DNA from: a bacterium
Lineage (GTDB): Bacteria; Bacillota; Clostridia; Oscillospirales; Acutalibacteraceae
DNA length: 5,942 bases
Direction: 5' to 3'
Assembly: GCA_020625635.1 (NCBI GenBank)
Contig: JAHLBL010000112.1
Location: forward strand, 1 to 5,942
Shown here: positions 1 to 5,936 of the stretch, piece by piece
Layout: every line of letters begins with the position of its first letter
How positions within the stretch are numbered: position 1 is the first letter of the stretch
Notes under the pieces: model-generated
Told to the model about the DNA's origin: nothing
Seen by the model: only the letters and a program-made list of their open reading frames with translations
Database searches by the model: none
Translations under genes and position numbers: made by a program

Positions 1-2
1 AA

Positions 3-35
3 CTCGGAATCCGCTCTCACGAATTCCGAGTTTTT
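3..35 (+). terminator. Intrinsic terminator of an upstream + strand gene (off window)
   Basis: The sequence CTCGGAAT (3-10) pairs perfectly with ATTCCGAG (23-30) around a 12-base loop. A T-tract follows at 31-35, which is the form of a rho-independent terminator read on the + strand. The stem can extend by two A-T pairs using positions 1-2 and 31-32. Read on the minus strand, the same hairpin could act as a distal stop for the mutase gene, but any T-tract for that direction would lie beyond the left edge. The gene it serves is not in the window. Confidence 0.7.
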
Positions 36-46
36 CTACAGGCTGA

Positions 47-77
47 GGGGCTGTCACTGACAGCCCCCCTTTATTTT
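47..77 (+). terminator. Second tandem hairpin terminator, convergent with the mutase gene
   Basis: GGGGCTGTC (47-55) pairs perfectly with GACAGCCCC (59-67) around a 3-base loop, giving a 9-bp GC-rich stem. It is followed on the + strand by CC and then a T-rich stretch from 70 onward. It starts 11 bases after the T-tract of the first hairpin, so + strand transcription meets two terminators in a row. On the minus strand it lies just past the stop codon of the mutase gene, but there it is followed by TCAGCC rather than Ts, so it would be a weak intrinsic terminator in that direction. Confidence 0.7.
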
Positions 78-1794
78 ATATTCCCATTATTTTTCTCATG
101 CTCGCTTCAAGCTTAGCGGTGATCTCCTTTGCGTCGGCTTTATCCTTGCCGACTGCGGTGAGATAAATCTTGATCTTGGGCTCTGTGCCGCTCGGACGGA
201 CAATCGCCATATTATCGTTCTCGAGGTTGTACTGGAGAACATTGGACTTCGGAAGATTGATCGTCTTTTCCTCTCCCGTAATCAGATCCTTCTCAACGCT
301 GAGCTTGTAATCGGCTGTCTTGACAACCTTATAGCCCGCAACCTCTTTGAGACCGTCCTCGCGGAGAGAGGTCATAATATCAGCCATCTTCTGCATACCC
401 TCGGCTCCGCCGAACTCAAAAGCGTATGTAGAATTGAGATAATATCCGAATTCCTCGTAAAGACCGTCAATAACCTGCGCAAGCGTCTTGCCCTGCTTCT
501 TGAAGGTAGCAGCCATCTCACAGATGAGCATTGAAGCGACAACAGCATCCTTGTCTCTTACATAAGAGCCAGCGAGGTAGCCGTAGCTCTCCTCGAAACC
601 GAATACATAGTTATCTTCCTTGCCCTGCTTCTCGAGTCCGAGGATAACCTCACCGATATACTTGAAGCCCGTAAGCACATTTATGAGCTCAACGCCGTAC
701 TTTTCACAGAGCTTTTCGATAAGCTTAGTCGTAACGATAGTCTTTACAACAACGGGATTCTCAGGCAGTGTACCGTTAGCCTTGCGGTTTGAGAGAATGT
801 ACTCGGTGAGCATTACGCCGTCCTCGTTACCGGTAATAAGACGATAACTGCCATCATAATCCTTGACAGCGATTCCTACGCGGTCAGCGTCGGGATCGGT
901 AGCGAGAAGCAGATCAGGCTGAACCTTTTCACACATATCAAGTCCGAGCTGAAGCGCTTCCTTGATTTCGGGGTTCGGATAAGGACAGGTTGTGAAATTA
1001 CCGTCGGGAAGCTCCTGCTCCTTAACGATGGTAACGTCCTTGATACCGAGTTCCTTCAGGATTCTGCGGACAAGCTTGTTTCCGCAACCGTTAAGCGGTG
1101 TGTATACGACCTTAAGGTCAGCGTCCGCGCAAACACCGGGATTGATCTGCTGCTCCTTAACCTTTTCAATATAGCTGTCATATACGTCGTCTGTTACATA
1201 CTCGATAAGTCCCTTGCCGAGAGCCTCGTCAAAGTCCATGGTCTTTACGTCCTTGAAGATATCGAGCTTGCAGATCTCGTCATAAACTGCGCCTGCGGCA
1301 ACGTCGGTCATCTGGCAGCCGTCCTCACCGTAAGCCTTATAGCCGTTGTATGCGGCGGGATTGTGGCTGGCTGTAACCATGATACCTGCCTGACACTTGA
1401 AATAACGTACAAGGTACGAGAGAACAGGTGTAGGCTGGAGCTCGCTTGTGATATAAACCTTAATGCCGTTGGCGGCGAGAACCTTCGCTGCTTCAATCAT
1501 AAACAGATCAGCCTTGATTCTGCTGTCGTGAGAAATAGCGACCGCGCCGTTTCCGTACTTGTTGAGCACGTAGTTGGCAAGTCCCTGGGTAGCCTGACGT
1601 ACAACATAAATGTTCATACGGTTTGTACCCGCACCGATTATGCCTCTGAGTCCCGCTGTACCGAACTCGAGGCTGCGGTAAAATCTCTCGTAAATCTCTT
1701 TATCATTATCCTTTATTTTCACCAATTCTTCAGCAACATCACTGTCCTCAACAGCGTTTTCGAGCCAAAGCTTATAATTGTTAATGTAATCCAT
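76..1794 (-). CDS. pgcA: Phospho-sugar mutase (phosphoglucomutase/phosphomannomutase, PgcA type)
   Basis: This 572-residue protein belongs to the alpha-D-phosphohexomutase superfamily, which interconverts hexose 1- and 6-phosphates in the cytoplasm (for example glucose-1-P and glucose-6-P) and links glycolysis to glycogen and cell-wall precursors. All four family signatures are visible: the phosphoserine loop TASHNP with the catalytic Ser near residue 143, the metal-binding DPDADR near 300-305, the sugar-specificity loop GFEESYGY near 399-406, and the C-terminal phosphate-binding RPSGTEPK near 533-540. An N-terminal GTAGLRG (45-51) is also typical. The length fits the PgcA/PGM2-like bacterial group. 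The open frame extends nine codons upstream to a TTG, but a perfect AGGAGG lies inside that extension, seven bases before the ATG at 1794, so I start there. It is transcribed alone, divergent from the membrane-protein gene. Glucose versus mannose preference cannot be settled from sequence; the GFEES loop favours glucose. Confidence 0.96.
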   Translation of the reverse strand: MDYINNYKLWLENAVEDSDVAEELVKIKDNDKEIYERFYRSLEFGTAGLRGIIGAGTNRMNIYVVRQATQGLANYVLNKYGNGAVAISHDSRIKADLFMIEAAKVLAANGIKVYITSELQPTPVLSYLVRYFKCQAGIMVTASHNPAAYNGYKAYGEDGCQMTDVAAGAVYDEICKLDIFKDVKTMDFDEALGKGLIEYVTDDVYDSYIEKVKEQQINPGVCADADLKVVYTPLNGCGNKLVRRILKELGIKDVTIVKEQELPDGNFTTCPYPNPEIKEALQLGLDMCEKVQPDLLLATDPDADRVGIAVKDYDGSYRLITGNEDGVMLTEYILSNRKANGTLPENPVVVKTIVTTKLIEKLCEKYGVELINVLTGFKYIGEVILGLEKQGKEDNYVFGFEESYGYLAGSYVRDKDAVVASMLICEMAATFKKQGKTLAQVIDGLYEEFGYYLNSTYAFEFGGAEGMQKMADIMTSLREDGLKEVAGYKVVKTADYKLSVEKDLITGEEKTINLPKSNVLQYNLENDNMAIVRPSGTEPKIKIYLTAVGKDKADAKEITAKLEASMRKIMGI

Positions 1795-1801
1795 AAATAA
1801 A

Positions 1802-1807
1802 CCTCCT
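1802..1807 (-). promoter_or_regulatory. Ribosome binding site that fixes the mutase start
   Basis: The minus strand reads AGGAGG here, separated from the ATG at 1794-1792 by seven bases (TTTATTT). This is a consensus Shine-Dalgarno at ideal spacing. It rules against the upstream TTG (1821-1819) as the start, because the site would then lie inside the coding region. Confidence 0.93.
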
Positions 1808-1854
1808 GACTTATCCGGCAAATAAAAATCAATATTAAGCCATTTTGTATGTAA

Positions 1855-1883
1855 ATACTAACATAAAAGTTATATTTTTTCAA
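1855..1883 (-). promoter_or_regulatory. Predicted sigma-A promoter of the mutase gene
   Basis: On the minus strand there is a -35 element TTGAAA (1883-1878), a 17-base spacer, and a -10 element TAGTAT (1860-1855) preceded by TG plus one base, an extended -10. The predicted transcription start is near 1848, giving a leader of about 55 bases with no obvious riboswitch or leader hairpin. The assignment rests on consensus matching in an AT-rich region, where chance matches are common. Confidence 0.55.
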
Positions 1884-1944
1884 TATACATTTTGGGATAA
1901 ATATTAAAAATTTCTATATTTTTTATTCTAAAAAATTAAAAAAC

Positions 1945-1973
1945 TTGATTTATTTCTTATTTTATAGTATTAT
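1945..1973 (+). promoter_or_regulatory. Predicted sigma-A promoter of the membrane-protein gene
   Basis: The + strand has TTGATT (1945-1950) as -35, a 17-base spacer, and TATTAT (1968-1973) as -10, one mismatch from consensus. An A-rich tract at 1930-1943 lies directly upstream, where an UP element that contacts the RNA polymerase alpha subunit would sit. The predicted start near 1980 leaves a leader of only about 23 bases before the ATG at 2003. Confidence 0.7.
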
Positions 1974-1988
1974 ATTCAGGAATATCAT

Positions 1989-1995
1989 AAGGAGG
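1989..1995 (+). promoter_or_regulatory. Ribosome binding site of the membrane-protein gene
   Basis: AAGGAGG lies seven bases upstream of the ATG at 2003, a near-perfect Shine-Dalgarno that supports that start codon and suggests efficient initiation. Confidence 0.93.
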
Positions 1996-2002
1996 TATAA
2001 TT

Positions 2003-3049
2003 ATGGACGATTTTTACAATCAGGAAAACAACACGGAAGTTTCAGAAGACAATAAAGATTTTGTTGAAGAAAACCTCTCCGAAGAAAATACCACAGCGTT
2101 AAACTCCGACGAACAGGAGGAAACCGCTGAACCCGAAACCGATACAGCTGAAGATACCACTGAGGAAGACAGCGAAGAAGAAGCCGTCCCCGAAGAGGAA
2201 GGCAAGAAAAAAGGCGTGCTTCAGAAGCCGATCAAGATCGCTCTTATCATTTTCTTAGCCGCAATCGTAGCTTTAGGCGGATTCTTTATAGTTTCAAAAA
2301 CAAGCTGGTACAAAAACCGTTTTGACGACTCTATAGTAGGTTCATGGACATATAAGACGACCGCCTCCGAGGACGAGCTTATCGCCGAAAACGATTATCT
2401 TCTCGGATACCTCAACTTCAAGAACGATAAGACGGATGAGGGTAAATACGTAGCCGAGTATATCGCGGGCAACATGGTGCTTAAGGGCACATGGAACTAT
2501 GTCGATGACGATTCCAACGAAACAGAAAACAGAACAAGCAAAATCAACATCTCTCTCCGCTCAAGACTCGAGGGCGTTTACAGCTACACGGTTGACAACG
2601 GCGCTGACGAAAGAGTGCTCACGCTCTCTCAGGGAAGCACGGATGAATCTCAGCAGAGCAACTCAAGCAGCTTTGTAAGCAGAGATATCGCGACCTACGA
2701 GGTCACTCCAGACGAGGGCTTCACCCCGACAGAGGGTATTACAGGTAAGTGGAAGGGTGAAATCAGCCAGGAGCTTACAGGCACTACAACAACGATCACA
2801 TTCGAGTTCGGCGAGAACGGAATGTGTCACTACGACCTTGACGGCGAGCTCTTTATCGACGGTAAGTATAAGGTTGTAAAGGATAAAAAGAACAGCACAA
2901 AGAAAGAAGAAAGAGGAACGCTTCAGATTTCCTATTACAGAGATCACACAAAGGAAACCTCCACAGAGGAGCTCCCCTACATCTTCTCGAATGAGACAAA
3001 GGGCTCCAAGCTCATCATCAACGGAATCGAATACAGCATAGAAGAATAA
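2003..3049 (+). CDS. Single-pass membrane protein with acidic N-terminus and two repeated beta-rich domains
   Basis: I do not recognise a named function for this 348-residue protein. Residues 1-66 are low complexity and very acidic: I count 29 Asp/Glu and a single Lys. A KKK cluster at 68-70 and a hydrophobic span at about 77-97 follow, so by the positive-inside rule the acidic tail is cytoplasmic and the remainder (about 98-348) is outside. The outer part appears to hold two related units, about 111-228 and 246-348. Each opens with I-x-G-x-W (GSW 113-115, GKW 248-250), then an F-containing strand, a G-x-Y/W strand (GTWNYV, GKYKVV), a KINISL/LQISYY strand and a closing hydrophobic strand. This pattern resembles lipocalin-like domains such as DUF5640, which are common in Clostridia; that family link is from memory and unverified. 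There is no signal-peptidase site, lipobox or enzyme motif, and only one Cys (275). It has its own promoter and terminator. Confidence 0.88.
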   Translation: MDDFYNQENNTEVSEDNKDFVEENLSEENTTALNSDEQEETAEPETDTAEDTTEEDSEEEAVPEEEGKKKGVLQKPIKIALIIFLAAIVALGGFFIVSKTSWYKNRFDDSIVGSWTYKTTASEDELIAENDYLLGYLNFKNDKTDEGKYVAEYIAGNMVLKGTWNYVDDDSNETENRTSKINISLRSRLEGVYSYTVDNGADERVLTLSQGSTDESQQSNSSSFVSRDIATYEVTPDEGFTPTEGITGKWKGEISQELTGTTTTITFEFGENGMCHYDLDGELFIDGKYKVVKDKKNSTKKEERGTLQISYYRDHTKETSTEELPYIFSNETKGSKLIINGIEYSIEE

Positions 3050-3068
3050 TAAAACGAATATATACAAT

Positions 3069-3105
3069 GAGCTGCCGCTTAACAAACAAGCGGCAGCTCT
3101 TCTTT
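3069..3105 (+). terminator. Strong terminator between the convergent membrane-protein gene and pcrA
   Basis: GAGCTGCCGCTT (3069-3080) pairs perfectly with AAGCGGCAGCTC (3088-3099) around a 7-base loop, a 12-bp stem followed on the + strand by TTCTTTATATCTTTT. It begins 19 bases after the membrane-protein stop codon. The T-rich tail runs over the stop codon of pcrA (3106-3104). On the minus strand the hairpin starts five bases past the pcrA stop and is followed by TCATTGTATATATT, so it may also end pcrA transcripts, less efficiently. Confidence 0.88.
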
Positions 3106-5332
3106 ATATCTTTTCCATTTTACAGAAATTCGCCATCAGAGTCTTTGTTCCGACTTTATCAAAAGCGATCTCCAGCATAGTATCGTTACCCATTTTCTGG
3201 GCTTTAACGATCATACCTTTACCGAACACCTTATGGAGAACATTATCGCCCACCGCGTACGTGACCGAGCTTTTCTGAATCGGCTTTGTAAACGTCGGAG
3301 CTTTCTGCGCGTTAAAGCTGTAAGGATTAGAGTCTCCGACAGAAACCTTGTTGTCGGATGCTTTCCCGTGTGTCAGGGACGCGAAAGACTCAAATGCATC
3401 GCCCGTTCTTTGCGTCAGCTGCGAGGGTATCTCGGTAAGAAAACGCGACTGAGCGTTATGCGATGTTGAGCCGAAAAGCATTCTGTTGCGGGTTTTGGTG
3501 ATGTAAAGCTGCTCCTTAGCTCTTGTGATACCGACATATGCGAGCCTTCTTTCCTCGTTGAGCTCGTCGGGATTGGAGAATATGGAAACACCGGGGAAAA
3601 CTCCCTCCTCCATTCCCGCGATGAACACAACGGGAAACTCAAGTCCCTTTGCGCTGTGAAGCGTCATCATAACGGTCGTGTCGGATTCCGCGTCGTAGTT
3701 ATCAATGTCGGTCTGGAGAGAGATTTCCTCGAGGAAGGATGACAGCGAAGCTTCCTCGCCGTACTCCTCCTCGAACTTGATAATGTTCGACTTCAATTCC
3801 TCGATATTTTCAATACGCACATCGGCGTTTTCTTTCTCGTTCTTAAGATAATTCTCATATTCGGTATGCTCAAGAATAAGATTATACAGCTCGGCAAGCG
3901 AGTAATCGCCGCTTTCCTCCGCCTCACGCAAGCCCTCTATCATTGAAACGAAGGCTTTGAATTTCGCGGCGGCTCTCGACAGCTCGGGGTAATCATCAAC
4001 AGATTTTATGATATCGTAAATACTTACGCCGTTAATAACAGCAAGTTCCCCTGCCCTGTCCATTGTCGTTTTTCCGATACCGCGTTTAGGAACATTGATT
4101 ATTCGGTTAAGCCTGACGTTGTCGTTAGGATTATCAATCACACGCAGATAAGCGGTCATATCCTTGATTTCCTCTCGGTCATAGAAACGGTGACCGCCGA
4201 TGATCCTGTGAGGGATTCCGCTTCGGGAGAAAGCGTTCTCGATTGCGTTGGACTGCGCGTTCATACGATAAAGCACCGCGAAATCGCTGAACCTTCTCCC
4301 CTCTGCTACGCCTTCAAGAACCTTCTGCGCTATATACGACGCTTCCTCACGCTCAGACGCGGCAGTGTGAACGATGATTTTTTCGCCGCGTTCGTTCTCC
4401 GTCCAGAGAGTTTTTCCCTTTCGGGCGGTATTGTTTTCGATAACATTATTCGCGGCGTCAAGGATTGTTTTTGTACTGCGGTAATTCTGTTCAAGACGAA
4501 TAACCCTTGCGTTCTTAAACTGATTCTCGAAAGAAAGAATATTTTCAATCGTAGCGCCGCGGAATTTATAGATACTCTGGTCGTCATCACCGACAACACA
4601 GATGTTGTGAGATTTCGCCGCAAGCATGGAAACGAACTTATATTGAACCTTATTGGTGTCCTGATACTCGTCAACCATTATATATTTAAACAGGTTCTGA
4701 TAATATTCGAGAATATCAGGATTTTCGGAAAACAGCTTAACCGTATTGCAGAGCATATCGTCAAAATCCATCGCGTCGCTGTTTTTCAGCTCCGACTGAT
4801 AAATTGTATACAGCTTCGCTATTTGCTCCTTACGGAAGTCGTTGGCTTTTTTGAGCATTTCCTCAGGCGAGGTCATATTGTCTTTCGCCTTTGAAATTTC
4901 AGCGATAACGGACTTTATCGGAAGACGCTTCTCGTCGATATTAAGCTGATTCATAGCCTTTTTTATAAGGCTTTTCTGGTCGGCGGTATCGTAAACAGTA
5001 AAATGTGACGAATAACCTATCCTGTCGCCGTATCTGCGAAGGATCCTTGCGCAGGTCGAATGGAAGGTCGCCGCCCATATCTCATCACCGCCCTCGGGCA
5101 CTGCCGCGCAGATACGGTCTTTCAGCTCGCCTGCCGCTTTATTGGTAAAGGTAATGGCGAGTATCTGCCACGGGCGGCAAAGCTCGCTCTGTAAAATATA
5201 GGCGATCCTGTTAACAAGTACGGTTGTCTTTCCAGAGCCCGCGCCCGCAAGAATCAGAAGCGGACCTTCGGTACAAAACACAGCCTTTTGCTGCATATCG
5301 TTCATATGTGAGAAGTTCTGTTTGATATCCAT
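3104..5332 (-). CDS. pcrA: ATP-dependent DNA helicase PcrA (UvrD/Rep family, superfamily 1A)
   Basis: This 742-residue protein is a 3'-5' DNA helicase, the Gram-positive counterpart of UvrD, acting in excision repair, removal of recombinase from DNA, rolling-circle plasmid replication and relief of transcription-replication conflicts. The helicase motifs appear in order: Q-motif region near 7-15, Walker A GAGSGKT (30-36), Ia TFTNKAA (61-67), II VDEYQDTN (220-227), III GDDDQSIYKFRGA (248-260), IV QNYRST (282-287), V TLHSAKGLEFPVVF (557-570) and VI EERRLAYVGITRAK (593-606). The C-terminus (about 693-742, VGDNVLHKVFGKGMIVK onward) matches the Tudor-like domain by which PcrA/UvrD binds RNA polymerase, preceded by a variable linker. 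Length matches typical PcrA and no motif is missing. The ATG at 5332 places Walker A at the usual distance; the next ATG (5305) has no ribosome binding site. It sits downstream of a separately terminated lipoprotein gene, with its own predicted promoter. Confidence 0.97.
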   Translation of the reverse strand: MDIKQNFSHMNDMQQKAVFCTEGPLLILAGAGSGKTTVLVNRIAYILQSELCRPWQILAITFTNKAAGELKDRICAAVPEGGDEIWAATFHSTCARILRRYGDRIGYSSHFTVYDTADQKSLIKKAMNQLNIDEKRLPIKSVIAEISKAKDNMTSPEEMLKKANDFRKEQIAKLYTIYQSELKNSDAMDFDDMLCNTVKLFSENPDILEYYQNLFKYIMVDEYQDTNKVQYKFVSMLAAKSHNICVVGDDDQSIYKFRGATIENILSFENQFKNARVIRLEQNYRSTKTILDAANNVIENNTARKGKTLWTENERGEKIIVHTAASEREEASYIAQKVLEGVAEGRRFSDFAVLYRMNAQSNAIENAFSRSGIPHRIIGGHRFYDREEIKDMTAYLRVIDNPNDNVRLNRIINVPKRGIGKTTMDRAGELAVINGVSIYDIIKSVDDYPELSRAAAKFKAFVSMIEGLREAEESGDYSLAELYNLILEHTEYENYLKNEKENADVRIENIEELKSNIIKFEEEYGEEASLSSFLEEISLQTDIDNYDAESDTTVMMTLHSAKGLEFPVVFIAGMEEGVFPGVSIFSNPDELNEERRLAYVGITRAKEQLYITKTRNRMLFGSTSHNAQSRFLTEIPSQLTQRTGDAFESFASLTHGKASDNKVSVGDSNPYSFNAQKAPTFTKPIQKSSVTYAVGDNVLHKVFGKGMIVKAQKMGNDTMLEIAFDKVGTKTLMANFCKMEKI

Positions 5333-5340
5333 AATAACTA

Positions 5341-5344
5341 CCTG
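5341..5344 (-). promoter_or_regulatory. Weak ribosome binding site of pcrA
   Basis: The minus strand reads CAGGTAGTTATT before the ATG at 5332. The best Shine-Dalgarno match is only AGG, eight bases from the start codon, unlike the GGAGG-type sites of the other three genes in the window. This suggests modest translation of the helicase, which is an inference. Confidence 0.5.
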
Positions 5345-5366
5345 ATTTCAATTAATTTACCGAAAT

Positions 5367-5395
5367 ATGATACCATAAAAAAAGAAAAGTCACAA
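5367..5395 (-). promoter_or_regulatory. Predicted sigma-A promoter of pcrA, overlapping the upstream terminator
   Basis: On the minus strand a -35 TTGTGA (5395-5390) is followed by a 17-base spacer and a -10 TATCAT (5372-5367), one mismatch from TATAAT and preceded by TGG, an extended -10. The predicted start is near 5360, leaving a leader of about 28 bases. The -35 lies inside the 3' arm of the terminator of the lipoprotein gene and the spacer contains its T-tract. Confidence 0.6.
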
Positions 5396-5415
5396 CTTAC
5401 AAAGTTGTGACTTTT
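5377..5415 (-). terminator. Intrinsic terminator of the lipoprotein gene
   Basis: A perfect 14-bp stem forms between 5385-5398 and 5402-5415 with a 3-base loop; its core is GTCACAACTT and complement. On the minus strand the stem is followed by C and seven Ts (5383-5377), a classic rho-independent terminator starting 16 bases past the lipoprotein stop codon. The + strand also carries Ts (5412-5417), so the structure is symmetric and could stop antisense transcripts from the pcrA side. Confidence 0.9.
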
Positions 5416-5431
5416 TTGTTCGGATTAAGAA

Positions 5432-5926
5432 TTATAACTTGGAATTAACTGTGTCGAGCATTCCCTTGTAATCCTTGGAAATGATATAGATTACAAAGTT
5501 TCCGTTAGTTGTAACATCGCAGTTGTTAACCATATCGAGCTGCTCAGCATCATATGAAGCGCCGTTGCTTCTGAGCTGGTTGTACTTAACCTTAAGAGCC
5601 GACTCGACTCTGCCTGCCGCGTCAGCGTCAACAGCCTCTACAAGAACGATTTCCAAGGAAGAATTCTTCTTGTCGACCTCAGCCGCAAACTGCTTTACAT
5701 CATCGGTGCTGACGTTGTAATAATTTTTAAGGTCGTCAACGGAAGCAAGCGTTTCAGCGTCCTTAGTTGATTCGGGAAAAGCTTCGTTAACGGCTGTTAA
5801 TACATCACCGAGATTAACTGATTTTTCCTCGGCAGCCGAGTTGTTTCCGTTATCGGAACCGCCGCAGCCTGCAAAAACAGCGATAATCATAATCAAAGCC
5901 GTAGTAAGTGCAATAATTCTTTTCAT
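5432..5926 (-). CDS. Small secreted lipoprotein, DUF4358-like
   Basis: The 164-residue protein begins with a lipoprotein signal peptide: positively charged MKR, a hydrophobic core (4-18) and a lipobox VFAGC with the lipidated Cys at residue 21, then a short Gly/Ser/Asn-rich tether. It should be anchored to the outer face of the cytoplasmic membrane. The mature domain (about 36-164) has the pattern I associate with DUF4358: a D-L-K-x-Y-Y-N-V segment (65-72), a strand EIVLVEAVDADAAG (92-105), a helix ending in QLRSNGASYDAEQ (117-129), and a closing strand GNFVIYIISKD (142-152). The function of that family is unknown to me. The frame extends four codons upstream to a TTG, but GGAGG sits inside that extension, so I start at the ATG at 5926. 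It ends at its own terminator before pcrA. The promoter is off the right edge. Confidence 0.9.
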   Translation of the reverse strand: MKRIIALTTALIMIIAVFAGCGGSDNGNNSAAEEKSVNLGDVLTAVNEAFPESTKDAETLASVDDLKNYYNVSTDDVKQFAAEVDKKNSSLEIVLVEAVDADAAGRVESALKVKYNQLRSNGASYDAEQLDMVNNCDVTTNGNFVIYIISKDYKGMLDTVNSKL

Positions 5927-5931
5927 AATAA

Positions 5932-5936
5932 CCTCC
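5932..5936 (-). promoter_or_regulatory. Ribosome binding site that fixes the lipoprotein start
   Basis: The minus strand reads GGAGG here, five bases (TTATT) before the ATG at 5926. Choosing this ATG rather than the TTG at 5938 also puts the basic MKR directly at the N-terminus, as expected for a lipoprotein signal peptide. Confidence 0.88.

Larger units (their letters stand above)
1795..2002. other. AT-rich divergent intergenic region
   Basis: This region separates the mutase gene from the membrane-protein gene. By my count positions 1821-2000 contain 28 G or C bases in 180, about 16 percent GC, much lower than the flanking genes. It contains the two divergent promoters and ribosome binding sites listed separately. 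I see no open reading frame with a ribosome binding site and no large RNA fold in it. Confidence 0.85.

Noticed and set aside
1363..1800. 145-codon + strand open frame opposite the mutase 5' end
   Set aside because: It is antisense to the conserved mutase N-terminal half, including the phosphoserine loop. Its sequence looks like a complement artefact and it ends in the mutase start region.
1835..1843. Two-codon upstream open frame ATG GCT TAA in the mutase leader (minus strand)
   Set aside because: It has no ribosome binding site and lies only a few bases from the predicted 5' end; a short ATG-stop in AT-rich DNA is expected by chance.
1848..1865. Short inverted repeat TATGT/ACATA flanking the mutase -10 element
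   Set aside because: Only five base pairs with an 8-base centre in AT-rich DNA; too weak to call an operator.
1841..1894. Direct repeat CATTTTG at 1841-1847 and 1888-1894
   Set aside because: Seven bases in a region of extreme AT content, without a further copy or clear phasing to the promoter, is consistent with chance.
2020..2205. Repetitive acidic coding stretch as a possible tandem DNA repeat
   Set aside because: GAA/GAG-rich codons give a repetitive look, but I find no regular unit; it is low-complexity protein sequence, not a repeat array.
2663..3085. 140-codon minus-strand open frame opposite the membrane-protein gene
   Set aside because: It is antisense to a gene with a strong promoter, ribosome binding site and terminator. 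Its start lies beside the terminator hairpin and it encodes no recognisable motif.
4330..4674. 114-codon minus-strand open frame in another frame of pcrA
   Set aside because: It overlaps pcrA on the same strand in a different frame; pcrA is continuous across it with conserved motifs, so there is no frameshift to explain.
4190..4894. 234-codon + strand open frame within pcrA
   Set aside because: It lies wholly antisense to pcrA, whose helicase motifs are intact there (Walker B and motifs III-IV). The translation shows no recognisable domain and I see no convincing ribosome binding site.
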